The translations under genes and the position numbers were made by a program. A stretch of 64,000 bases of DNA, taken from NCBI RefSeq assembly GCF_014204625.1, contig NZ_JACHLU010000019.1:1-64000 (forward strand), written 5' to 3'. Position 1 is the first letter of the stretch. The number at the start of each line of letters is the position of its first letter. Positions 34,778 to 44,538 of the stretch are shown here, one piece after another. The DNA comes from Gillisella vitis (lineage in GTDB: Bacteria > Pseudomonadota > Alphaproteobacteria > Rhizobiales > Rhizobiaceae). The notes beneath the pieces are model-generated. The model did not search any database. It was not told where the DNA came from and was given only the letters and a program-made list of their open reading frames with translations.

Positions 34778-36046
34778 TCAATCCAGCCAGCCCGGAACAC
34801 TGTCCAGCCCGATCAGATCTTCATAGCTTGGGCGCTTGCGAATCACATGGAAGTCCCCATCCTTGACCAGCACTTCCGGCACCAGCCGTCTGGTGTTGTA
34901 AGTGCCAGCCTGAACCGCGCCATAGGCTCCGGCAGAGCCGACCGCCATCAGATCACCGGGCTTTGGCATGGCCATTTCCCGATCCAGCGCCAGATAATCG
35001 CCGGTTTCGCACACGGGGCCAACCACATCGGCGCGAATGCGCGGGGCATTGGCGGCGGAAATGGTTACCGGGCGAATTTCGTGATGGGCTTCATAGAGCG
35101 TTGGCCGGATCAGGTCATTCATGGCGGCATCGACGATGACAAAAGTCTTGTCGCCGCCATCCTTCACATAAATCACTTCAGTCACGAGAATGCCCGCGTT
35201 GCCAACAATCAGGCGGCCCGGCTCGGTCACGATCCTGCAATTCAGCTCTGCCAGCTGCTCTTTGACGATTTTGGCGTAAGCGGCTGGCTCTGGTGGCGGG
35301 TTATTGTCGTCCTTGTAAGGGATTCCAAGACCGCCGCCGACATCAACATGGTCAATGCTATGGCCATCGTTGCGAAGCGTCGTTACGAGTTCGCGCAACA
35401 GTTTGAAAGCGTCGGCAAAGGGTCGCAATTCAGTGATCTGGCTGCCGATATGCATATCAATGCCGGTGACCTGAATGCCCTCCAGCGTGGCCGCACGGGC
35501 ATAGACCGCGCGTGCCCGCTCATAGGAAATGCCGAATTTGTTTTCTTTTTTGCCGGTGGAAATCTTGGCATGGGTGCCTGCATCCACATCCGGGTTGATG
35601 CGGAAGGACACATGCGCCTTCTTGCCCGCCTTGATGGCGCGCTGATTGAGCACATCCAGTTCCGGCTCGGATTCGACATTGAAGCAGTAAATGCCTGCTT
35701 CCAGCCCCAGATCCATCTCGGATGGCGTTTTGCCAACGCCCGAAAACATGATGCGATTGGCCGGAATGCCTGCGGCAAGGGCGCGGCGCAATTCGCCTTC
35801 CGAGACCACATCAACACCTGCACCCAATTGGCCCAGGGTTTTCAGCACGGCCTGATTGGAATTGGCCTTCATGGCATAGCAGACCATGGCATCGACGCCT
35901 GCAAACGCCTCCGAGAAGACCCGATAATGCCGGGCAAGGGTGGCGGTTGAATAGCAATAGAAAGGTGTGCCGACTGCCTTGGCAATCTCGGTCACAGCCA
36001 CGTCTTCGGCGTAGAGTACGCCGTCGCGGTATTGAAAATGGTTCAC
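34778..36046 (-). CDS. lysA: Diaminopimelate decarboxylase
   Basis: A 422-residue PLP enzyme of alanine-racemase fold that makes L-lysine from meso-DAP. The PLP lysine is Lys60 in YAMKANSN, HIGSQI holds the active-site His, and the glycine-rich phosphate loop is VDVGGGLGIPY. The C-terminal part holds CETGDYLALDREM, with the Cys and Glu of the second active-site half. Thirteen bases downstream of the lptM lipoprotein gene and likely co-transcribed with it. Confidence 0.95.
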   Translation of the reverse strand: MNHFQYRDGVLYAEDVAVTEIAKAVGTPFYCYSTATLARHYRVFSEAFAGVDAMVCYAMKANSNQAVLKTLGQLGAGVDVVSEGELRRALAAGIPANRIMFSGVGKTPSEMDLGLEAGIYCFNVESEPELDVLNQRAIKAGKKAHVSFRINPDVDAGTHAKISTGKKENKFGISYERARAVYARAATLEGIQVTGIDMHIGSQITELRPFADAFKLLRELVTTLRNDGHSIDHVDVGGGLGIPYKDDNNPPPEPAAYAKIVKEQLAELNCRIVTEPGRLIVGNAGILVTEVIYVKDGGDKTFVIVDAAMNDLIRPTLYEAHHEIRPVTISAANAPRIRADVVGPVCETGDYLALDREMAMPKPGDLMAVGSAGAYGAVQAGTYNTRRLVPEVLVKDGDFHVIRKRPSYEDLIGLDSVPGWLD

Positions 36047-36059
36047 GGGCTTGACCTAC

Positions 36060-36251
36060 TCAGAGCAACGGATCGAGAAAGAATTTCTTTTCGGGTGTTG
36101 GGGCGTTGGCGGGTGCGCCAACCTTATTCTGATCAACAACTGCCGTGCTGGGTTTATCAAGATCGCCCCTGCGTCCGCAACTGGCAAGCATGGTGCTGGT
36201 TGCGCCCAGAAGAAGGGCGGAAATGATCAATTTTTGATAGGAAACGGCCAT
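36060..36251 (-). CDS. lptM: LptM-like small lipoprotein
   Basis: A 63-residue lipoprotein with signal sequence and lipobox (TMLASCGRRGDLDKP). The Cys-Gly-Arg/Lys-x-Gly-x-Leu pattern right after the acylated Cys is the LptM (YifL) signature; LptM helps LptD mature in the outer membrane of E. coli. As in E. coli (yifL-dapF-lysA), it precedes lysA. The C-terminus is short, Pro-rich and likely disordered. Confidence 0.82.
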   Translation of the reverse strand: MAVSYQKLIISALLLGATSTMLASCGRRGDLDKPSTAVVDQNKVGAPANAPTPEKKFFLDPLL

Positions 36252-36290
36252 AATGTCCTGTCCAACGTGGTGGTTCAGCAAGCTCTATCG

Positions 36291-36321
36291 AAAAACCGGG
36301 GCTTTGTGCACCCCGATTTTT
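36291..36321 (-). terminator. argH terminator
   Basis: AAAAACCGGGG / CCCCGATTTTT inverted repeat with a nine-base loop, 26 bases past the argH stop on the minus strand and ending in a T run in that direction. Confidence 0.8.
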
Positions 36322-36346
36322 ATCATGGAAAGATCACGCGCCATGA

Positions 36347-37750
36347 TCAATTGCGCGAGCGCCACCATTTGATCTGCTTGCGCACTTCATCCGGTGCGGT
36401 ACCGCCAAAGCTTTTGCGGCTGGCAACCGAGGCTTCTACCGTCAGAACATTGTAAATATCGGCAGTGATGGACGCATGAATAGCCTGCAAATCCGCAAGC
36501 GACAGATCGGCCAGCTCACACGCCTTTTCTTCGGCAAGAGCCACAGCGCGGCCTGTGACATGGTGGGCATCGCGGAAAGGCAGGCCCGCTTCGCGCACCA
36601 GCCAGTCGGCAAGGTCGGTTGCTGTGGAATAGCCAGAGCCAGCCGCGGCCTTCATTTTGTCCGCACGGACCTCGAGATCGCCAATCATGCCAGTCATGGC
36701 AGCCAGCGACAATTCGAGGCTTTCGGCAGCGTCAAACACCTGTTCCTTGTCTTCCTGCATGTCCTTGGAATAGGCCAGCGGCAGGCCCTTCATGATGGTC
36801 AAAAGCGCAATCAGCGAGCCATTGATGCGGCCTGTCTTGGCGCGCACCAGTTCGGCAGCATCGGGGTTTTTCTTCTGCGGCATAATCGATGAGCCGGTGG
36901 AAAAGGCATCGGACAGGCGGATAAAGCCAAATTGCGATGTGGACCAGATGACGATTTCTTCGGCCAGGCGCGACAGATGGGTGGCGCAGATGGCGGCAAT
37001 GGAGAGGAACTCCAGCGCGAAATCGCGGTCCGAGACCGTGTCAATCGAATTGCGGGTGGGTTCACGGAAGCCGAGCGCCTTGGCGGTCATGTGGCGGTCA
37101 ATGGCATAGCCGGTGCCAGCCAGGGCAGCAGAGCCAATCGGGCTTTCATCCATATGCTCAATGGCATGGCGCACGCGCTGGCGATCCCGGCCAAACATTT
37201 CGACATAGGCCATGCAATGGTGGCCAAAGGTGACGGGCTGGGCGGTCTGCAAATGGGTAAAGCCCGGCATCACGGTGTCGGCGTGCTCTTCGGCGCGGGT
37301 GAGAAAAACGGCAATCAGATTGGTCAGCAGGGTTTCAGTTTTTTGCAGCTCTTCCTTGACCCAGAGGCGAAAATCCAGCGCGACCTGATCATTGCGTGAG
37401 CGGGCGGTGTGCAAGCGGCCAGCGGCGGGGCCAATCAGGGTGGCCAGACGCGCTTCGATATTCATGTGAATATCTTCCAGCTTGCGGGAGAACTCAAACT
37501 GGCCAGCTTCGATTTCTGACAAAATCGTGTTCAGGCCGGTGACAATCTTGTCTTTGTCTTCGGCTGAAATAATGCCTTGATGGGCCAGCATGGTGGCGTG
37601 GGCAATGGACCCGCGAATATCTTGCGCATAGAGTTTCTTGTCGAAACCGATGGATGCGTTTATCTCCTCCATGATGGCGGCTGGGCCAGAGGCAAAGCGG
37701 CCTCCCCACATCTGGTTGGAGGATGTCGTGTCTTTGGTTTCCTCAGCCAT
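36347..37750 (-). CDS. argH: Argininosuccinate lyase
   Basis: A 467-residue enzyme of the fumarase/aspartase superfamily that releases arginine and fumarate. The family signature is GSSIMPQKKNPDAAEL, with HTARSRNDQVALD and THLQTAQPVTFGHH as the other conserved blocks. ATG 37750 was chosen, giving MAEETKDTTSSNQMWGGRF; the frame is open far upstream, but that part overlaps the divergent thioredoxin gene. Confidence 0.95.
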   Translation of the reverse strand: MAEETKDTTSSNQMWGGRFASGPAAIMEEINASIGFDKKLYAQDIRGSIAHATMLAHQGIISAEDKDKIVTGLNTILSEIEAGQFEFSRKLEDIHMNIEARLATLIGPAAGRLHTARSRNDQVALDFRLWVKEELQKTETLLTNLIAVFLTRAEEHADTVMPGFTHLQTAQPVTFGHHCMAYVEMFGRDRQRVRHAIEHMDESPIGSAALAGTGYAIDRHMTAKALGFREPTRNSIDTVSDRDFALEFLSIAAICATHLSRLAEEIVIWSTSQFGFIRLSDAFSTGSSIMPQKKNPDAAELVRAKTGRINGSLIALLTIMKGLPLAYSKDMQEDKEQVFDAAESLELSLAAMTGMIGDLEVRADKMKAAAGSGYSTATDLADWLVREAGLPFRDAHHVTGRAVALAEEKACELADLSLADLQAIHASITADIYNVLTVEASVASRKSFGGTAPDEVRKQIKWWRSRN

Positions 37751-37774
37751 GCTCAATAGATCCTGGAGACGTCG

Positions 37775-38437
37775 ATGACGAAAAAAAGACCATTGGGGCT
37801 TCCTTCCGCCAGGTTGATTACGATTGCGGCGATAGCCGGTCTGATCGCCGGCGCGGTTGCGGTATACGTGAAGGAGGCGGGGTCTGGCAATGGTACAGAG
37901 CTTGCGGCAACTATGGGATGCGAAACCACGCCCGCAAGTCTGAAGGCGCTTGACCCGTTTATCAAGGGTCAGGTGGCCGCGATTGTGGCGGCCAATCCGC
38001 CGCGCGTGCTGACGGGGCTGACCTTCAAGGATGCAGGTGGTGTCGATAAAACCCTCGCCGATTTCAAGGGCAAGGCGCTTCTGGTCAATCTTTGGGCGAC
38101 ATGGTGCGTGCCCTGCCGCGAGGAAATGCCCGCTCTGAATGGCTTGCAGGCGGCCAAGGGCGGTGATCAATTTGATGTCGTGGCCATTAATATCGATAGC
38201 GGCAGCGATGAAAAGCCCAAGGTTTTCCTGAGCGATAACGGCATTGACCATCTGGGGTTTTATCGTGACAGTTCCATGGGCGTTTTCAATGCGCTGAAGA
38301 AAGAAGGTCTGGCCTTTGGCCTGCCCGCAACATTGGTGATTGACAAGAAGGGCTGTCTGATTGGCTCGATGAATGGCCCGGCGGTGTGGGACAGCAATGA
38401 TGCCAAGATTTTGATTGATAAACTGGTTTCTCTTTAA
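37775..38437 (+). CDS. TlpA-family thiol:disulfide interchange protein
   Basis: A 220-residue membrane-anchored thioredoxin. An N-terminal signal anchor (about residues 12-32) precedes a periplasmic thioredoxin fold with WATWCVPC (Cys111/Cys114). TlpA-type proteins reduce cytochrome oxidase or cytochrome c maturation partners. It is divergent from argH, 24 bases apart, an order often seen in Rhizobiaceae. Confidence 0.88.
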   Translation: MTKKRPLGLPSARLITIAAIAGLIAGAVAVYVKEAGSGNGTELAATMGCETTPASLKALDPFIKGQVAAIVAANPPRVLTGLTFKDAGGVDKTLADFKGKALLVNLWATWCVPCREEMPALNGLQAAKGGDQFDVVAINIDSGSDEKPKVFLSDNGIDHLGFYRDSSMGVFNALKKEGLAFGLPATLVIDKKGCLIGSMNGPAVWDSNDAKILIDKLVSL

Positions 38438-38450
38438 CGGGGTGGGTTAC

Positions 38451-39071
38451 ATGCTGAAAATCTGGGGTCGCGCCAATTCGACCAATGTCAAAAAAGTGCT
38501 GTGGATGGTCGAGGAACTGGACCTTGTGCACCAGCGCATAGATGCGGGTGGGGCATTTGGTCTTGTCAGTGATCCGGCTTATCGCGCCATGAACCCGAAC
38601 GGGTTGGTGCCGGTGCTGGAAGATGGCGATGTGGTGCTGTGGGAATCCAACACCATTGTTCGGTATCTGGCAAACCGCTATGGCAATGAGCAGTTCAGCC
38701 TGACAGACCCCGTTGCCCGCGCGCAAGCTGAAAAATGGATGGACTGGACAACATCAACCCTTGCCGGAACCTTCAAGGATCTGTTCTGGGGCATGGTGCG
38801 CACACCCGAAGATCAGCGTGATATGGCCAAAATTCATGCGGCTCTGAATGCGGTTGGCACGCTGTTGGCGATTGTTGATGCGACCCTTGCAAGGCAACCG
38901 TACTTGTCCGGCGAAAAATTGGGTGTGGGAGATGTTCCTCTTGGCTGTTTTGCCTATGCATGGTTTGAGATGCCGATTGAGCGGCCTCACCTGCCCAATC
39001 TCGAAGCGTGGTATCGGCGGCTCAAAAGCCGCCAAGCCTACCAGCGGGCGGTGATGACGGCTCTGACCTGA
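38451..39071 (+). CDS. Glutathione S-transferase family protein
   Basis: A 206-residue two-domain GST. The thioredoxin-like domain starts MLKIWGRANSTNVKKVLW and contains the glutathione-binding NPNGLVPVLEDGD and ESNTIVRYLA; the helical domain follows (residues 85-206). An Asn-Ser-Thr at 8-10 sits at the catalytic position. Substrate unknown. It starts 13 bases after the TlpA-like gene and is probably co-transcribed. Confidence 0.9.
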   Translation: MLKIWGRANSTNVKKVLWMVEELDLVHQRIDAGGAFGLVSDPAYRAMNPNGLVPVLEDGDVVLWESNTIVRYLANRYGNEQFSLTDPVARAQAEKWMDWTTSTLAGTFKDLFWGMVRTPEDQRDMAKIHAALNAVGTLLAIVDATLARQPYLSGEKLGVGDVPLGCFAYAWFEMPIERPHLPNLEAWYRRLKSRQAYQRAVMTALT

Positions 39072-39089
39072 GCCGTCCGCCTATGCAAA

Positions 39090-39971
39090 TTATCGTGTCG
39101 GAACGGGTACTTCGCCGCGATAATCATAAAAGCCGCGCCCGGATTTGCGTCCCAGCCATCCGGCTTCGACATATTTGACCAACAGCGGGCAGGGGCGATA
39201 TTTGCTGTCGGCCAGCCCATCATGCAACACCTGCATGATGGAGAGGCAGGTGTCGAGACCAATAAAATCGGCCAGTTGCAGCGGCCCCATCGGGTGGTTT
39301 GCTCCCAGTTTCATCGCGGTGTCGATCGCCTCCACCGAGCCTACGCCTTCATAAAGCGTATAGATCGCCTCATTGATCATCGGCAGCAGAATGCGGTTGA
39401 CGATAAAGGCCGGAAAGTCTTCGGCAACGGTAATGGTCTTGTCCAGTGAGCGGACAAAGTCCTTCGCGGTTTCAAAGGTTTTTTCGCCGGTGGCAATGCC
39501 GCGCACCAGTTCCACCAGCTTCATCACCGGCACGGGATTCATGAAATGAATGCCCATAAACTGATCAGGGCGATCGGTGGAGGCGGCAAGCCTTGTGATG
39601 GAAAGCGAAGACGTGTTGGTGGCCAGCAGTGCCTCGGGCTTCAGAACCGGGCAAATCTGGCCAAAAATCTTGCGCTTGACGTTCTCGTCTTCGGTGGCGG
39701 CTTCAATCACCAGATCCATGGCGGCGAGATCCTGAACATCGGTCGAGCCGGTAATGCAGGAAAGGGCGGATTTGCGCTCCTCGTCGTCCATTTTGCCATT
39801 GCTGACCTGCCGGGCCATATTGCCATTGATGGTGGCAAGTCCGGCCTCAATCCGCTCTCGGGAAAGATCGTAAAGCGTGACTTTATAGCCAGCGAGAGAG
39901 CAGACATGGGCAATACCGCAGCCCATCTGTCCGGCACCCACAATTCCAACATTCTTGATCATCACGCTCAT
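39090..39971 (-). CDS. 3-hydroxybutyryl-CoA dehydrogenase
   Basis: A 293-residue NAD-dependent enzyme (HbdA/PaaH type) oxidising or forming 3-hydroxybutyryl-CoA. The Rossmann motif VGIVGAGQMGCGIAHV is near the start; GIHFMNPVPVMKLVELVRG (about residues 141-159) and FPAFIVNRILLPMINEAIY are catalytic-domain blocks. It normally follows etfB-etfA in rhizobia; here a chemoreceptor gene separates it from etfA. Confidence 0.93.
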   Translation of the reverse strand: MSVMIKNVGIVGAGQMGCGIAHVCSLAGYKVTLYDLSRERIEAGLATINGNMARQVSNGKMDDEERKSALSCITGSTDVQDLAAMDLVIEAATEDENVKRKIFGQICPVLKPEALLATNTSSLSITRLAASTDRPDQFMGIHFMNPVPVMKLVELVRGIATGEKTFETAKDFVRSLDKTITVAEDFPAFIVNRILLPMINEAIYTLYEGVGSVEAIDTAMKLGANHPMGPLQLADFIGLDTCLSIMQVLHDGLADSKYRPCPLLVKYVEAGWLGRKSGRGFYDYRGEVPVPTR

Positions 39972-40252
39972 TCCATCTTGCGGCGCTTTTTTCGACGCCT
40001 GTTACGCTGCTGTTGGTCAATCGGAAGATGTGTGAATGCCAGCCTCTCCCGACATGTCCTACGAACAAGTGATAATGCGGTATGGCTTGATTTTCCAGTC
40101 CTTACATCATTCCATGCCCGTATATTCGAAGAGTATGACTTAGCAGGCCTTAGCTATATCTTAATTCCGCAGTTTTAGTCTTACGCCGGATCAGGAAATG
40201 TCAGTGCACACGAATTGCTGATGCGGTTTGTCGTTCTGATAGGGGAGACGGG

Positions 40253-42724
40253 ATGCGTATTGCACGAAAACTGCCGATATTTGTTTGTGTTATCACACTT
40301 TTGTCCATTGGCGCTGCAAGTTGGGCCGCCCTGATACAAAGCTCTGCGCTGGTGCGGCAGGAAGTGATGCAGAAGCTGGAGGCCACCGCCGATGGCCGTC
40401 GCAATGAGGCACAGCTGTATTTCGAAAACCTCATCACCAATGTTCGCGCCTTTGCCAGCGCTCCCAACACCAGTGAAGCCCTGTTCAAATTCCGGGCCGA
40501 TTGGCGCTATCTGGGCAAAACCCCGAAAGAAACACTGGTCGAGCGTTATATCACCAACAATCCCAATCCGGCTGGCCAGCGCCTTTTGCTGGATACCGCC
40601 CGTATTGATACCTATGACAGCAACCACACAAAATACCATCCTTTGCTCCGCATGGCGTTGCAGCAATATGGATATAATGATGTGCTGCTGATCGATCCGA
40701 AGGGCAATGTTGTCTACAGCGTTCAGAAAAATGACGAGTATGGTGCCAATGTCGAGGATGCCTCGCTGAAGGACGGACCTTTGGCCAATGCCTTCAACGC
40801 CGTTGCCAAAAGTGATGACAAGACAACCTATGCCTTGTCGGATTTTCTGACATACGGTCCCTCCAGACAGACTGTTGCCTTCCTGTCGCTGCCGTTGTTC
40901 ATGGGCGACATCAAGGTTGGCGTGCTGGTGGTGGAGATTCCGGCTGACCGGCTGAGCGCAATTTTTGGCAACCGCACGGGCCTTGGCCAGACCGGCGAGA
41001 CAGTCCTGCTCAACGATCAGATGATGATGGTCAATGATTCCGTTGTCACGCAGGAAAAAGACTCCCTTGCGGTCAAGGTTCAGGCACCCATTGTTGAGAC
41101 TGCGCTGAAGGGCAGCAAGGCGACCGGGCAGATTGACAGCTATCGCGCCATGACCAGCTATGCTGCTGCCATGCCCCTGTCGTTTGCGGGGCATAATTGG
41201 GCGGTTGTTGCCCTGATGGGTGAAGGTGAGGCCCTGGCCAATATTGCCCAATTGCGCAATACGGTGGCGTTGATTGCGATTGGCCTGCTGGTTCTGGCCA
41301 TGACTGGTGCGGTTGTGTTTTCTCGCAGCCTGACGCGGCCGATCAATGATCTTGTCGACAGTATGAAGCGGCTTGCGGATGGCGATACAACGATTGCGCT
41401 GGCCGGTGAAAAGCGGGCTGATGAAATCGGCGATATGGTGCGTTCCGTTGCCGTGTTTCGGGATGCGGCGATTGAGAAGACCCGGCTTGAGGCGGCGGCC
41501 TTGCACGATCGCAGCCTGTCGGAACAGGAGCGGCTGGCGCGTGAAAAAGCCAGCCGTGAAGAAACCGAGCGGCTTCAGCAGGCTGTTGAGGTTCTGGGCT
41601 CCGGTTTGCAGCGGCTGGCGGCTGGCGATTTGACCACCACCATCGACACGCCGTTTATGGAAGGTCTTGACCGGCTCAGAACCGATTTCAATGAATCGAT
41701 CTTCCGACTGGCCAATACAATTCGGGAGCTTTCAAGCAATACGGCCTCCATCAACGGCACTGCCACCGGCATGGTGTCGGCGACCCATGATCTTTCGCGC
41801 CGCTCCGAGCAGCAGGCGGCGGCGATTGAAGAGGCGTCCGCGGTGATCAGCCAGATCATGGAGGCCATTCGCACCTCAACCGAGCGGGCCGGAAATGCGC
41901 GCCGCATGGCGGCAGATGCCAAAACCTCAACCGAGCGCTCTGGCGACATTGTTGGTTCGGCCATTGATGCCATGGGGCGGATTGAAGAAGCGTCCGCCGC
42001 GATTTCGCAGATTATCAATGTGATTGATGAAATTGCCTTCCAGACCAACCTTCTGGCCTTGAATGCGGGTGTTGAAGCGGCCCGCGCTGGCGAAGCAGGC
42101 AAGGGCTTTGCCGTTGTTGCGCAAGAAGTGCGTGAACTGGCGCAGCGCTCTGCCAAGGCTGCCAAGGAAATCAAGGAACTGATCAGCAAATCTGGTGATG
42201 CCGTGAAAAGCGGTGTGGGTCTGGTGCGCAACACGGGTGATGTTCTTGGCGAAATTGCCGGTCAGGTGGCGCAGATCAATGATGAAATTTCGGTGATTGC
42301 CGAGGCCGTTGGGGAGCAGTCCGAGAGTGTTCGGGAAATTTCCACCGCGATCCGTGGTATGGAAGAGGTGACGCAGCAGAACTCGCAAATGGCTGAGCGC
42401 ACCAATTCTGATATGGCGAAGTTGACGCAGGATGCAGGCGCGCTCTCGGGTCTGGTGGCCCAGTTCCACTTGAAGGAAGGGCAGATTGCGCCCCAAGTCC
42501 AATCCAGCTCTTTTGCGCCAGCTCCACGTCCATCTCCCGCCATACCCATGCGCCCGGCACCTGCTCGTACACCCGTGAAGGCTGCTGATGTTGCTAAAAA
42601 CCGCCCAACCGCCTCACCGGCGCGCGCATTGATGGGCAAGCTGGCAGCAGGCTTTTCCAACGCAGGCAACAAGCCTGCATCTCCGCCATCTTCGTCTAAC
42701 AGGACCGATTGGGAAGAGTTCTGA
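40253..42724 (+). CDS. Methyl-accepting chemotaxis protein
   Basis: An 823-residue transducer. TM1 is at about residues 8-28. A periplasmic Cache-like sensor covers about 30-335, and TM2 (about 342-362) is followed by a HAMP domain. The cytoplasmic hairpin carries the invariant tip EIAFQTNLLALNAGVEAARA (about residues 590-610). A Pro/Ala-rich linker ends in DWEEF, a C-terminal pentapeptide of the type that docks CheR/CheB methylation enzymes. Ligand unknown. It appears inserted between hbd and etfA and is divergent from hbd. Confidence 0.93.
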   Translation: MRIARKLPIFVCVITLLSIGAASWAALIQSSALVRQEVMQKLEATADGRRNEAQLYFENLITNVRAFASAPNTSEALFKFRADWRYLGKTPKETLVERYITNNPNPAGQRLLLDTARIDTYDSNHTKYHPLLRMALQQYGYNDVLLIDPKGNVVYSVQKNDEYGANVEDASLKDGPLANAFNAVAKSDDKTTYALSDFLTYGPSRQTVAFLSLPLFMGDIKVGVLVVEIPADRLSAIFGNRTGLGQTGETVLLNDQMMMVNDSVVTQEKDSLAVKVQAPIVETALKGSKATGQIDSYRAMTSYAAAMPLSFAGHNWAVVALMGEGEALANIAQLRNTVALIAIGLLVLAMTGAVVFSRSLTRPINDLVDSMKRLADGDTTIALAGEKRADEIGDMVRSVAVFRDAAIEKTRLEAAALHDRSLSEQERLAREKASREETERLQQAVEVLGSGLQRLAAGDLTTTIDTPFMEGLDRLRTDFNESIFRLANTIRELSSNTASINGTATGMVSATHDLSRRSEQQAAAIEEASAVISQIMEAIRTSTERAGNARRMAADAKTSTERSGDIVGSAIDAMGRIEEASAAISQIINVIDEIAFQTNLLALNAGVEAARAGEAGKGFAVVAQEVRELAQRSAKAAKEIKELISKSGDAVKSGVGLVRNTGDVLGEIAGQVAQINDEISVIAEAVGEQSESVREISTAIRGMEEVTQQNSQMAERTNSDMAKLTQDAGALSGLVAQFHLKEGQIAPQVQSSSFAPAPRPSPAIPMRPAPARTPVKAADVAKNRPTASPARALMGKLAAGFSNAGNKPASPPSSSNRTDWEEF

Positions 42725-42776
42725 GTTTCCCTCTACCCGAATTTCTTGCCAGTCATCATGAGAAGTCATCATGAGA

Positions 42777-42809
42777 AAGGCCGCACCAGACTGTGTCTGG
42801 TGCGGCCTT
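42777..42809. terminator. Bidirectional terminator between MCP and etfA
   Basis: A 14-bp perfect stem AAGGCCGCACCAGA / TCTGGTGCGGCCTT with a five-base loop between convergent genes. A 13-bp tandem direct repeat (agtcatcatgaga twice, about 42751-42776) lies just before it. Confidence 0.85.
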
Positions 42810-42836
42810 GATATATTTTGGGCGGTGTCGTTTGGC

Positions 42837-43766
42837 TCAAAGAGCCTTCTCAAGCTCCGGCAGGGCATCAAAAAGATCGGCGACCAGACCGTAATCGGCC
42901 ACCTGAAAAATCGGAGCTTCTTCATCCTTGTTGATGGCAACGATGACCTTTGAGTCCTTCATGCCGGCCAGATGCTGAATGGCACCGGAAATGCCGCAGG
43001 CGATGTAGAGCTGTGGAGCCACCACCTTGCCGGTCTGGCCAACCTGCCAGTCGTTCGGCGCATAGCCTGCATCGACGGCAGCGCGGGAGGCCCCGACGGC
43101 AGCGCCGAGTTTGTCGGCCACGGGCAGGATGACTTCCTTGAACTTTTCGGAAGAACCAAGGGCGCGACCACCGGAAATGATGATTTTCGCCGAGGTCAGT
43201 TCCGGGCGTTCCGATGCGGAGAGCGCATCCGAGACAAAGCTGGACAGGCCGGGATTGGCCACCGCTGCAACAGTCTCAATGGCGGCAGAGCCACCTTCGC
43301 CCGCTGCCGCAAAGGATGCGGTGCGCACGGTGATGACCTTTTTGGCATCGGTCGATTGCACGGTCTGGATGGCGTTGCCCGCATAGATCGGGCGCTTGAA
43401 GGTGTCGGATGAGACAACATCGGTGATTTCCGAAATCTGCATCACATCCAGAAGGGCTGCCACGCGCGGCAGCACGTTTTTGCCAGTCGATGTGGCTGGC
43501 GCAATGATGACATCATAGGCTGGAGCCAGTGACACAATCAGCGCCGCCAAAGGCTCGGCCAGATTGTTGGCAAGATCGGCGCTGTCGGCCAACAAGACCT
43601 TGGCGACGCCGGAAAGCTTTGCGGTTGCGTCCGCGGCAGCTTGCGCGCCTGCGCCTGCCACCAGCACATGCACATCGCCACCAATCTGGGTGGCGGCGGT
43701 GAGGGTCTTTGCGGTCTGCTCAGACACGCTTGCATTGTCATGTTCTGCCAGAAGAAGAATGGCCAT
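42837..43766 (-). CDS. etfA: Electron transfer flavoprotein subunit alpha
   Basis: A 309-residue FAD-binding subunit that, with EtfB, passes electrons from acyl-CoA dehydrogenases to ETF-ubiquinone oxidoreductase. The FAD domain has IISGGRALGSSEKF, YAPNDWQVGQTGKVVAPQLY and CGISGAIQHLAGMKDSKVIV (about residues 256-275). It lies 22 bases after etfB in the same operon. Confidence 0.95.
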   Translation of the reverse strand: MAILLLAEHDNASVSEQTAKTLTAATQIGGDVHVLVAGAGAQAAADATAKLSGVAKVLLADSADLANNLAEPLAALIVSLAPAYDVIIAPATSTGKNVLPRVAALLDVMQISEITDVVSSDTFKRPIYAGNAIQTVQSTDAKKVITVRTASFAAAGEGGSAAIETVAAVANPGLSSFVSDALSASERPELTSAKIIISGGRALGSSEKFKEVILPVADKLGAAVGASRAAVDAGYAPNDWQVGQTGKVVAPQLYIACGISGAIQHLAGMKDSKVIVAINKDEEAPIFQVADYGLVADLFDALPELEKAL

Positions 43767-43788
43767 AGTTTTATCTCCCGATCCGTTC

Positions 43789-44538
43789 TTAAAGCACGCC
43801 AGCTTCGTTTTTGAGCTTGTCTACCAGCTCAGCAACGGAGGCGACTTTTTTACCAGCCTTGCGGCCGCTTGGCTCCTCGGTTTTCAGCACGGTCAGGCGC
43901 GGGGCCGTATCCACACCAAAATCAGCCGGGGTCTTCTTGTCCAGCGGCTTTTTCTTGGCCTTCATGATGTTGGGCAGCGAGGCATAACGCGGCTCATTGA
44001 GGCGAAGGTCGGTGGTGACAATCGCGGGAAGCTTGACCGAAATGGTCTGTAAACCACCATCCACTTCGCGGGTGACGGAAGCTGTGCCGTCGCCGATTTC
44101 GACTTTTGAAGCAAAGGTTGCCTGGCTCCAGCCCAAAAGAGCCGAGAGCATCTGGCCGGTCTGGTTGCTGTCATCATCAATGGCCTGCTTGCCAACAATC
44201 ACCAGACCTGGAGCCTCAGATTCGACGACGCCCTTGAGAATCTTGGCAACAGCCAGCGGCTCGACGGTTGCGTCGGTTTCCACCAGAATGGCGCGATCAG
44301 CGCCCATGGCGAGTGCCGTGCGCAGGGTTTCTTCCGCCTTGGCTGGGCCAATCGAGACCACCACCACTTCGGATGCCTTGCCTGCTTCCTTGAGACGAAG
44401 CGCTTCTTCCACGGAGATTTCGTCGAAGGGGTTCATCGACATTTTCACATTGGCAAGTTCCACGCCGGAACCATCGGGCTTCACGCGAATTTTGACGTTG
44501 TAGTCAACAACGCGCTTTACGGGCACAAGAATCTTCAT
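43789..44538 (-). CDS. etfB: Electron transfer flavoprotein subunit beta
   Basis: A 249-residue partner of EtfA that binds AMP. MKILVPVKRVVDYNVKIRV begins the protein; NPFDEISVEEALRLKE and GKQAIDDDSNQTGQMLSALL (about residues 116-135) are conserved blocks, and the recognition-loop region is LRLNEPRYASLPNIMKAKKK, which docks the partner dehydrogenase. First gene of etfBA. A PduO-type adenosyltransferase usually sits upstream in relatives but here lies 10 kb away. Confidence 0.95.
   Translation of the reverse strand: MKILVPVKRVVDYNVKIRVKPDGSGVELANVKMSMNPFDEISVEEALRLKEAGKASEVVVVSIGPAKAEETLRTALAMGADRAILVETDATVEPLAVAKILKGVVESEAPGLVIVGKQAIDDDSNQTGQMLSALLGWSQATFASKVEIGDGTASVTREVDGGLQTISVKLPAIVTTDLRLNEPRYASLPNIMKAKKKPLDKKTPADFGVDTAPRLTVLKTEEPSGRKAGKKVASVAELVDKLKNEAGVL

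Noticed and set aside
40181..41506. 441-codon open frame antisense to the chemoreceptor
   Set aside because: No motif, and it runs through the coding strand of a clear MCP gene.
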